A stretch of DNA of 64,000 nt from Ancistrus triradiatus. Its lineage: Eukaryota > Chordata > Actinopteri > Siluriformes > Loricariidae. The translations under genes were made by a program, and so were the position numbers. The notes under the pieces are model-generated. The model ran no database searches. It saw nothing but the letters and a program-made list of their open reading frames with translations, and was not told where the DNA came from. Where the stretch lies: the NCBI GenBank assembly GCA_025084515.1, contig JAJAGP010001688.1, positions 104,654 through 168,653 on the forward strand, given 5' to 3'. Below, piece by piece: positions 33,801-45,800 of the stretch. The number at the start of each line of letters is the position of its first letter. The first letter of the stretch is position 1.

Positions 33801-36800
33801 TGATCAGTAGTTCTAGGAGAGCAGTTTTTTGCAGCTGACAGCTTTGGTGTGTGGTGTGATCTGTGGTGAACGGAAACCCTGAAGAGCAAAATAAATAAAC
33901 AAAAGAAAATGCAGTGTTAATGAGATAGCGTAACAGCATTCATCAAGGACAAACCAGAAAATGTAGGTGCTTGGAGACCCACACATTCTAATTCCATTAA
34001 CCTGACTATGAGCATGCATGATCTGTGGACATCTTCTGACGCACTTGCTAGCGCATATTTCCATCCAAGGGCATTCATATTATTTTATGTTCTACGTGAT
34101 TTTATATTCAATTTAACAACATGAATGAGTACGTGAACTCTAAAACAGTCGGTGTTGTGCTGTCACTGCCAGCATAATTTGCATCCCACTTAATTATTTG
34201 CTCCGATCCTAAATAATTAATTGTCCTTTAATTTATTTACACAGCAAATACGTCTGTTCACTTTAATGACAGATCTCTTAAAAATTAAAAAAAATTCTAA
34301 AAGGAAATAAAAACCTGTCTTTTAACTTGGCTGTAAACAGCTGGTCATCTCTAGCCAATCAGTGCAGTACAGTAACAGTAGACTGTACTAACTAGGTTGA
34401 TGTTTTTAGGGACTTTTTGTTCACCTGTATATTCCCTCTAACCTATGACTATATAAACTGGTTCACATTCACTCATTGACCCTCTGTTTCATCTGGCTGA
34501 TCTTCCATGTTGTTTGTAATACTGTCTACCAATGCATTTTTGGCTGCTGTCAAACAAATTCAGGTTCATCATATGATTCTCTTAAGTGGTATGGCTTTCC
34601 CTTAGACAGGGTTGTAGCAGTTTGTTACTGTATTGTCTCTCAGTATTGTGAATTTCCAGAAATGAAAAATGTGTTGCCATTGGGGATTATGTGTGGATGG
34701 TAGCGTTCCACTCGTGTTTTCAGCGGTGTGTCTGACACATCTATGTATGGTCTGCATGCAGTTCTTGTGAACATAGCATTTATATTTTACATTACAGTAG
34801 ATTAAAAAAACTATGATTTTGGTAATGTCTGGTCAGCATCCTGTGTCAGAGAACATAATGCAGTCGTTATAAGGCACCAACCTGTACAAAATTAGTGCAA
34901 ATGCCACCACACGCTAATGAGTTGTTAAAACTAATATGATTAATTAAAGAGCGCCAGGTTTAATTCTCAAGTCCGGAATAACCTTTGTGAATATGTTACT
35001 GATGATGTGATGTGCTCCACTGATTTTTAATGTAGGTCAAGGTTTATTTAGATTTTTCCTGTTCAGTAGATTGCACAGAATGTATATAATAAATTCCTCC
35101 TATTCACAGACTGTCCTCTTGTCCAGTCCTGCCTCCAGGCAATGAATCAGTTGACATTGGTCACCAACCTCATCTCAAAACAAAACAAAAACCCTCAAAA
35201 GCCAACAATATAACATAATATACTGCAGAATCCCAAGCCGTGTTGGAATTACTGGCAATGAAAAAGTTGACCAGGTAGCTAGAACATATTAACAATTAAA
35301 CACGTCTTCTTCGTCAACTGTCCGACCCTGGATGTAAGTTTTTCAAAGAGACCAACTTCAAAGACTTGTTTATAAACCTAAGCCTAGGGAAGAAGATAAA
35401 CTTCTTATCAAACCTCAATATAAAACATTTATTGTAGTGCTACTGCTCTCTAAACTATTAAAGATATAAACTTACCAGTAGCAAATGAATAGCAAAATTG
35501 TGCTGAAACGGCTTAAAACCCAAACAAACAACAGTAGATTGGACCCTGCATATGACTGTAACTTCATCTCTGTGGTGCTGGGTCTGGAATGCTTGAAACG
35601 TATTTTGGAGACATGTCCTCATCTGTATATTGTGCCCTGAAATGCATTTGACTGTAGCTTCAGCAAAGGAAAAGATAAAAGGGAAGTATAATTTTGGCAA
35701 TGTTATTCTCATACCTGCTGAAATTACACTCTCTCCTTTCATCTTCCCCTCGGTTGAAGCTATGCTCATAGGCAGACAAATGTTGTGTTTATTAATAAAA
35801 CACATTATATTTTTAAGTGTCCCCACGACCCATGTAATTGGCATGTAAATGAATGAATGAATGAATGAATGAATTAATGAATTATTTGCAATAAGAAAAA
35901 CAAAATGCAGCATCTTTGACTTGGCATGTACATACAGTGGTATGAAAAAGTTTGGGCACCCCTGATAATTTTCATGATTTTAGTTTATAAATCATTGGTT
36001 GTTCAGATCAGCAACTTGAGTTAAATATCTCATATAGCAGATGAACACAGTGATATTTGAGAAGTGAAATGAAGTTTATAGGATTTACAGAAAGTGTGCA
36101 GTAATTATTCAAACAAAATTAGGCAGGTGCATAAATTTGGGCACCCCAACAGAAAAATGACATCAATATTTAGTAGATCCTCCTTTTGTAGAAATAACAG
36201 CCGCTAAACGCTTCCTACAGCTTCCAGTCTGGATTCTGGTGAGAGGTGCTTTTGGACCATTCTTCTTTAGAAACATCTCCAGTTCAGTCAGCTTTGATGG
36301 TTTCCGAGCATGGACAGCCCACATTTTCAGTAAAAATTCATGTCCTGGGGGACTGAGATGGCCATTTTCCAGAACGTTGTACTGGTTTCTCTGCATGAAT
36401 TGCCTTAGTAGATTTTTTGAGCAGGGTTTGGGGTCGTTGGCCTCGGTGCAACTTTGTCACTGATTCTTGAACATTGTTCTCAAGAATCTGGAGATATTAA
36501 CTGGAATCCATGCGACCCTCAACTTTAACAAGATTCCTAGTACCTGCACTGGCCACACAGTCCCACAGCCATGATGGAAACTGCCCCCAAATTTTACTGT
36601 GGGTAGCAAGTGTTTGTCTTGGGATGTGCTGTGTTTCTTCTTGCCTCCTTTTGTTCTTTTTCCGCTCCTTGTTATGTCCAAATAACTCAATTTTAGTTAG
36701 TTTCATCAGTACACAGCACTTTATTCCAAAATGAAGCTGGATTGTCCAAATGTGCTGTAGCACACCTCAAGTGACTCTGTTTGTGGCGCGTGTCTGCAGA

Positions 36801-39800
36801 AAAGGCTTCTTCTGCATTACTCTCCCATACAGCCTCTCCTTGTTGCAAAGTGCGCTGTATAGTTGAACGATGAACAGTGACACCATCTGCAGCAAGATGA
36901 GGTTGTAGGTCTTGGAGGTGGTCTGTGGCTTGACTATGACTGTTCTCACCATCCTTCGCCTCTGCCTATCTGAGATTTTTCTTGGTCTGCCACTTCGGGA
37001 GTTCCTTAACTAGAAACTGTGCCTGTGGTCTTCATTGCCTCACTATGTTCCTCACAGTGGAAAACTGACAGCTGAAATCTCTGAGAGAGCTTTTCCCTTT
37101 CCCTGAAACCATGATGTTGAACAACCTTTGTTTTCAGGCCATTTGAGAGTTGTTTTGAGGCTCCCATGTTGCCACTCTTCAGAGAAGATGCAAAGAGGAG
37201 AAAAAACTTCCAATTGGCCACCTTAACCACTTTCTCATAGTTTGGATTCACTTGTGTATGTAGATCAAGGGTCAATGAGCTTACAAAACAAATTTTGTGT
37301 TCCAATAATTAGTGCTAAAGGTATTCAAATGACAAGGGTGCCCAAATTTATGCACCTGCCTAATTTTGTTTGAATAATTACTGCACACTTTCTGTAAAAC
37401 CTATAAACCTAATTTCACTTCTCAAATATCACGGTGTTCATCTGCTATATGATATATTTACCTGAAATTGCTGATCTGGACAACCAATGATTTATAAAGA
37501 AAAATCATGAAAATTATCAGGGGGGCCCAAACTTTTTCATACCACTGTAGTTGCGGTGGGAGACTTGGGGGGGCAGATTATGGTGGCGGCTTTGGAATGC
37601 CGCACAACAACATTCTTGTTTTTAGGGTATTCGTGGTGTGTAAATTTGACATCATGTATAAAATCATATAAATTTATATATTGCTGGAAATATGCACTAA
37701 TAAGTGCTTCATAAGTTGTGTGTTGATCATGTATTCAGGTTGATAGAATCAGAAGCAAGCAAGTTTAGGCCTTTAAGCAGCAACCTTTTGCGTTTTGACC
37801 TTGTTGTGTTTCTGGATTTGCTGCTATTGTTGGGTTATTTTGGTTAAACTGTCTTGCAATTGAGGGCTTTCATAGTGTTGTGCGTTTAGGACTGTGGTGA
37901 TGAAGTGGTTGATATACTGGACTGTGGACCTGCAGGTCCAGGCCTCAAATCCCACTTCTGCCAAGCTACACTTTTGGATCCTTGAGCAAGGCCCTAACTC
38001 CACAATTGACTGGATTGTATGACTCGGTTGTAAGTCACTCTGGAGAAGGGTGTTGACTAAACGAGGGTTTAATCAGTCAAAGTATATCTGAAGAAACAAC
38101 TATACTTTAGCTGTTGCATTGCTTTTAAAGGTTAAGATTATACTGTGTGTCTCGCATCATATCCTGTTTTCACCTACTTTGAGCTGCTGCTAATGATGTA
38201 GTGATGGTACGTAGGGTATTGGTGTCATGGTTGAAACTTACCTTAAAAACCGGATTGGTATTGGGTCAGATTTGCTTTCTGATCAGGTCCATCGCTCTGA
38301 TCTTGTGTGAAGTTAAATGATCGAACAACAGGCTTGCATGTGAACATTCATGCAATGGAGTCTTCAGAACAATTTGTAAAAACCTATTGCGTAGGGTCCA
38401 GGACCTGTCCCAGAATTCGCTAGGTACAGATAGAGGCAGACCGTTGGTGGGGCAACAGTAAACTCACCACCCGACCTTTACGTTGCAAGTCCATCCCAGG
38501 ATTTAAACATAGTTCATCAGTCGCTGCTGTTTCCAGCATCTGGCTCTTAACTCTGAGCCACAGGAGCTATTAGTAATAGATTGGTGCCTATCAAGAACCA
38601 CAGCTCTTATCTGAAATCTGTCCACATCACCCAGTACTAAAAGAAATCCTTAAAAACTGACCAATCTCAGTCACAACAACATTCTACCTATATTCAAAAG
38701 ATCTGGCAAGATGAATGGGAGTCTCAGACAGAAAACAATAACATGAACAAACTTACATCAGACACCATATAGGCCATTCCTGCCGCACCCATTCTCATCT
38801 ATTGCCGGGCAACCTCTCCCTGCATTCTGTGAACTTTGCAAAATGCCCATTACCATCTAACACAGCCTTACCAAATACCCTAAATTCCATAACAAACATC
38901 AAACTCTATGCCTAAAAACAATGGAAGGAGTTTTCAACCAAGCTAAAACAAGCATCCTCATTACATTTCTGAGAGACACTAAACTAACATCAAATGTAAA
39001 ACAAACATTATAATGAGCAAAGCTAACCAAGTACCCTTATTATAGTATACCTGCTGATGAGCACTGATGAAGGATTGGAGGAAGACCAACACAAACTGTG
39101 CAGCAACAGATGAGCTACTGTCTCTGACTATACATCTGCAAGGTGGAGCAATATGGTGAATGTCTCTCATAAAGTGGACAGTGAGTGAACAGTGTTTTAA
39201 AAACTCCAGCAGCACTGCTGTGTCTGATTCACTCATACCAGCACAACACACCACCACATTGCTGAGAATGATCCACCACCCAAACAGTACCTGATCTGTG
39301 GGGGTCCTGACCATTAGAGAACAGAGTAAAGGGGACTAACAAAATATGTAGAGAAGCAGATGGACTACAGTCTGTAATTGTAGAATTACAAAGTGCAGTG
39401 ACCACTAAAACGTAAAGAATAAGCAGAATCTAAATTTAAATATACAGAATGCCTAAGACTTTTGCACAGTACTGTATATAACTAACTAACTTGTATCTGT
39501 GTCATATTGAAAATGCAGGTACAATGACATTTACATGGTACATGCCAACAAGGGCCCAGTAGTGGCAGCTTGGCAATGCTGGGACAACAGTCTAGTACCT
39601 TTTCCATTGGACCACCACAATTGAATGCCTAGATGTTTTTCAGTAATTTAATCTTTGTTCATCAACAGGGCCGTTTCACACGACAGGGTTCCCTGACCCA
39701 CAAAGCATTTTGGAAATGGAGGCTGAAGATGACTTTGAAAACCCTGCATGCCACTCCGATCAGTGCCAAGATCTCGACGACCAAGACGACATGACTGGTG

Positions 39801-42800
39801 AGACACTCGGTCAGAGACAACTGCTCCTAAATGTATCACTGACCTTGTAACAACTTTGTTATTAATGGTTGTTTTTATGTTTTTAGACGATAGCGACAGT
39901 GACTTGGACAAAGAGAACTCTTCCAGCTGCTCAGCTGATGACATGTCATGCCATAAAGGCAGCCAGTGCTCAGGTCACACTGGAGACATGAAGCAGGTGA
40001 CTTTGGCTCTTGTGAAATGACCTCGTACTTTTCAGAGAATCAGTCAGTAATTAAAGAAATATTGAAACAACTTTTGAATACTTTAGAACTAAGACATAAA
40101 CTGCCAAAGTATTGTCTAATTATCGTTTAAATCCCAAAAAGTACCAATTTTTTTCCTCCAATATCGCACAGTAATGTGGTGTGTTCAGGTTATTTTGTGA
40201 ATCTGCAGCATTGATTGGTACAGATGCCACATCCGGAGTTAAAAGACATTTTTAACAGATTTTCATTTCTTATTATAATTAAGACCTCAGCCTTAAAGCG
40301 AATGGATGTTAATTGGCTGGACGTTAAACAAAATATACCTGTAGTTACTGTATAACTGTCACTGAAATGAACTAGAATATGTTAATTTGTATAATTATTG
40401 TGTTTATTCAAGCAATTCTGCTAGTGTTGCCATTACTAATCCTTAAAAATATGTATGCACACCAATCCATTCAAACAGAATAAATCAGTCCTTTCTCCAC
40501 ATGCTTAAATAAAATCTGCACTCAGATTTTTGAATAGTCTGCATTTTTGCCCACTCGCTGTACTTTACCATGTCTGCACAATCTGAAATTATTATTATGA
40601 CTCCACATTTAATAATAAAATTGATAGAATGGAAGAACGGAAACTAGATCATCACCGTCATTTGCTTCCAAAAGTTAGTCTTAGTTTGCCTAAGATTATA
40701 ATAAAAGAATAATTTTAGGCTATATATTATTTTTTGCAATATTTTACATAATATATGATATATGATGAAACATAATATGAAGAAAGAAAAAAAAAATCTT
40801 AATCTGGTCTTGGTCTTGACTCGGACTACTGGCTCAATGAAATTTGACAGGGAACACCATGTATGGAACATAACAGGAAGGCTAAAAGCAGGCTGTGTCC
40901 CAAACCACAAATGAATGGAGCCATTTCATATTATTTAGTTGCAAACGTAGTGACTAAAGTCAAGCACAGTTTGATGTTGTTCCTCTATTACATCTACCAC
41001 ACCTGATATTAACCGAGGAGTATAATCAGGCCTGTTTGAACAGCGGAGTTACATATATGTGAACCTCTGATTTAGAACATTTATATGTAGTCTTTAAGCA
41101 AACGCTCTTAATCCCGGTCACTCTACGACTAATACAGGTTTACAAGGGACATTCCAAGCAATTGATGGTTAAAGAACTTGCTCAAAAGCCCAACAGTGGC
41201 AGCTTGGCAGTGCTGGGACTTGGCCCATGGACCTTCTGGTTAGTAGTCGTGTACCTTTACTGCTGTGCCAACACAGTAAATGGCTCAAGTGTTTAGAGCA
41301 GTTGCCTCCAGAGATTCTTGGGTTCGACCTCAACGTCGGACTCCACCTGCGTGGACTTTGCATATCCTAGCCCTGTCTGTGTGGGTTTACTCCAGGTGCT
41401 CTGGTTTCCTCTCACATTCCAAGGACATGTTAGGTTAATTAGTTGGTCTTAATTGGCCCAGTGTGAGTGTGTCTAACCTTGCTCCTGTGGTGAATAGCCC
41501 TTGATGCACTGTTAAATAAAGAAAATAAGATGGGGATGTAGCTCAGTGGTAGAGCGTGTGCTACACATGTATGTAACTCCCCTGTTCAAACAGGCCTGAT
41601 TATACTCTACAGTTAATCATCAGGTGTGGTAGATATAGAGGAACAACATCAAACTGTGCTTGACTTGGGTCACTACGTTTGCAACTTAATAATATGAAAT
41701 GGCTCCATTCATTTGTGGTTTGGGACACAGCCTGCTTTTAGCCTTACTGCTATGTTCCATACTTGGTGTTCCCTGTCAAATTTCATAATTAAAATAGTCT
41801 ATTTGCAACTCTGGTAGCCTACCGGTTAAGGTAGTGGTCTCTGGACCAGAAGGCCGAGGGTTCAAATCCCAGCTCTGCCAAGCTACCACTGTTGGGTCCT
41901 TGAGCAAGACTAAGAATTGCTTGAATTATAAAAATGTCAGTTGTACGTTGCTCTGGATAGGGGTGTCTGCTAAATGTAATAAACAAACCCAACACGATAT
42001 TTGGGTTTATTACAAGTGTGAATGCATTTAATGCATTTTTATTGCATGCATTTGGTTCAGATTTGATCTGTTTTAAATGTCAGACTTAAGAATATTGAAT
42101 GGGGGGAAAAAGATATGAAAATCATTTCACCCTAAGGTTTATTTAGGGTCGTGTGGGCACAGACTCGAGTCGGTTTCACCCTGAATTTCTCCAGACATCT
42201 ATTCTTATTATGAGGTCACGTCTGGACATGAAAGACTTGTTACACTCTGAACATGAGGCTTATCATGAGACAGATATGACCGAAAATGTCTCATCATAGC
42301 TCTGGGAGTAATACCGTGAAAGAATAATTGCATTGACTTTATTGTCTAAAGGTTTTTTAATTAGTTATGGCAAATCCCTATATACTATAGATACAGTAGA
42401 CGGAGATTAGGTTAAAAAAGGTTAGACCATTCCGTCAGCACATCTTTCTGCATGTCTAATGTTTAGTCTAATGTTCCAGTAGATATTGACTTAAGATCAT
42501 CTTTTAAAATCAACCACAAATCTACCGTCCTGTAATAATGCGTTAATTCAGCGTTTCTTTTAAGGAGCACCAGCATGCAGTGTGACACGCATCTTGGGTG
42601 TTATTTCTAAAGTCTGATTCATGCTTCTATGGCAACTGAGCAAAACGCGTCATTATGACAAAGTGACTCATGCAGACTTGTAGGAGACGCTGCTAATGCC
42701 TCCTCATATTCGTTGGCAGCACCCATGGCCGTGAGCTTGGCAGAATTATGTGTATAGAGTATTATGTGTAGTCCTACACTGGGTACATAGTACTATCGTA

Positions 42801-45800
42801 GTGTTTTAAACGTCCCACACTTGCCCGCTTACTGCACTGAATCTGAAACGATTTTCAGGATGCCCACTTTGATCTCACTATTTGTCGTCCGTCATTATTG
42901 ATGCTTTAGGGTTTGTCGTTAATTCCTTCTGTTGTGTCCATTAGGAGAACGAGAGGGACGCAGCCATGGGGAATAATTACGCATGTCCCTTGTGCACCCT
43001 GGAGTTCAGCAGTCCAGAGCTACTCATAGCACATGTCTACCAGGTGAGGACACTACCTCATAGTCTGTTTAAATGCCACTATTAAATTAGTAGGGTGGCA
43101 CGGTGGTTAGCGCTGTCTCCTAATAAATCCAGACACCCAAGTTTAGTCTCAGCTCAATTGCTGCCCATGTCTGCATGGGTTGTCTCTGCTATCCACCCAC
43201 ATTCCAAAGGGGTGTGTATGTTCTTGTGTGCATGGCCATGTGCCCTGTGATGGACTGGCTCCCTGAATATATCTAAGCAGTGAATTATAGGTTAGCAGCA
43301 GTTAATTGTTGTATATATGTAAATAGAAGGTGCCAGATCAAAAACTCTTATCATTTATTGCTTGATTACTGTTGTTTGCACCTTGTGTTGGCACTGTACA
43401 AGTCAAGTACTGGAGGAGTTTGTGTTTGGTAGAGCGGTCTATACTGTATCATAGTGGAGCCTATGATAAGTAATAAGTGTTAACCTAGAGTTGGACAAAA
43501 ACATTAACACAAAGCTTATTTTATTATAAAGTGTTGAAAACTCTCATCTAATTTAGTAAGTTGATGCTGATGTTGATGCTTATTAGGCTGGAAAAGTTTA
43601 GAATACCATCTCTAAAGAGTTGGACTATCTACAGTCAGGCAGATAGTGTACAAACAGAGGTAACTCATGATAACTGTAACAAGGATCACTCCAAGACCAA
43701 GGCGTGTAACAGGCCACAAGCTCGCAAAGGAACCCAGGCTAATTTTTAAGCTCCTAGATCTCTCTCGCATTATTCATGAGTCCACCATCAATAGAACAAT
43801 AGTGTGCATGGCAGGGTTGCAAGGGGAAAGCCATAACTCTCCAAAAAGAACACTGCTGCCTGTCATGTGGCACGTGGGCAATCCAAAAGACTATTGGAAA
43901 AACAATTTGTGAATGGATGACCCCAAAATAGAACCTTTTGGTTTAAATGTGAAACGGTTTGTCTGGAAAAAAGAAAACGCTGCATTCCTGCATAAGAACC
44001 CTATCTCATCTGTGAAACATGGTGGTGGTAGTATCATGGTTTGGGCCTGTTTTGCTGCATCTGAGTCAGGATGGCTAACCACTACTGATGGAATGATGTA
44101 TACTGAATACCAGCAAATTCTAAAGGGAAATGTCAGGACATCTGTCCATGAACTGAATCTCAAGAGAAGGTGGGTCATGCAGCAAGACAACGAGCCTAAG
44201 CACACAAGTCGTTCTACCAAAGAATGGTTAAAGAGGAATAAAGTTCATGTTTTGGAATGGCCAAGCCAAAGTCCTGACCTTAATCCAATGGAAATGTTGT
44301 GGAAGGACCTGAAGTGAGCAGCTAATGTGAGGAAACCCACCAACATCCCAGAGCTGAAGCTGTTCTGTACGGAGGAATGGGCTAAAATTCCTCCAAGCCG
44401 GTGTGCAGGACTGATCAACAGTTACAGGAAACGTTTAGTTGCAGTTATTGCTGCACAGGGGGGTCACACCAGATACTGAAAGCAAAGGGTCACATACTTT
44501 TGCCACTCAGTTATGTAATATTCAATTATTTTTTTCTATACATAAATTAAGATTATTTGTCTCAATTTCAAGCACCAGTGCACATTATAATAATAAAGTT
44601 TGTTTTATGGATTTCTTGGCGTTTGATGCCATTTTAGTCATTTCTGATCCTGCACCATTTACGCTGGGATTTGATGCAATGACTGATTTCAAAAAGAAGC
44701 TAGCAACCGCAAAACAAACCAGATTCCACAGTATGATCTAGAAGCTTGTGTTGTTTTGAATAATAGCGTCTGCAAAAGCCGTAAATGTGCTTGGCTAACA
44801 TGCACGTGCCTTTATGAGATTTCTTGAAATATGATAACGACCACTTGAATAATCTGACAACTGCTACAATCAGATAACAATCCCTTTATGTGCACGTAAC
44901 TATGTTCAGTGTTTATTTAAACTGTGATGTGTACTGCATGATATAACCATTAGCTAGTGCAGTTGAAATCCTGATCTTCTTCACACGTGCATGTTTCCTT
45001 GACCAAAGTGCCTTTATAGTCGCAGACTATGGTTTTGCACAGACTGTAGTCTTTTGCAAAGACTGGGGATCTTGCATGGTCACTAATTGCAAGATTGCAA
45101 CTAGATTCCTTTGAGATTATTTCCCATCATGCTGTTGGAGAAAACAATAATGATCCAAGTTTAACAACAACAAACAGAGTTGTAAAAAGTCGTAGGCATT
45201 GTGTATTTTTCAGTTTATGTTCTGCCTGTTTGTTACGTTTTGGTGATCACTTCACTTTGTAGTTCTACAATTACAGACTATAGTCTATTTGTTTCTATAC
45301 TTACTTTGTTAGTCCCCTTTACTCTGTTCTCTAATGGTTAGGACCCCCAAAGGACAACCTCAGATCAGGTACTATTTGGGTGATGGATCATTCTCAGTAC
45401 TGCACTGACACTGACGTGATGGTGTGTGTCCCAGTGATACAAGATCGTCATACACCACAGTGATGCTGAAGTTTAAAACCACCTCATCATCACTGCTGTG
45501 TATGTCCAGCCTCTAGGATCTTGTAGGCAGCATTCTGTAAGCATGGATGATGTAGAATTTTTATGTTCTTTTTTGCAAACTCCAGACGTCGTTTCATGTG
45601 TCGTTACACCTCTCTTACCAAGGCCCTTCTCCAATTACTTAGTTTGGTGGGGTGGCCAGCTCTAGAAAGAATCCTGGTTGTTCCAATCTTCTTCTGTTTG
45701 AATGATTGAACTTTGAGTGCAGCAGATTGTTTTGTAGCCTTCCCCAGATCTTTGCACAATCCTGTTTCTGAGCTCTACAGGCAGTTATTTCCTCCTCATG

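Noticed and set aside
38979..39314. 111-codon minus-strand frame
   Set aside because: Falls entirely within a dispersed repeat that also occurs at 28.3 and 45.2 kb; the frame is not kept in those copies.
41532..41594. Functional tRNA-Ala gene
   Set aside because: The 3' acceptor strand is missing, the anticodon loop lacks T33 and the anticodon is not Ala; kept only as a tRNA-like segment.
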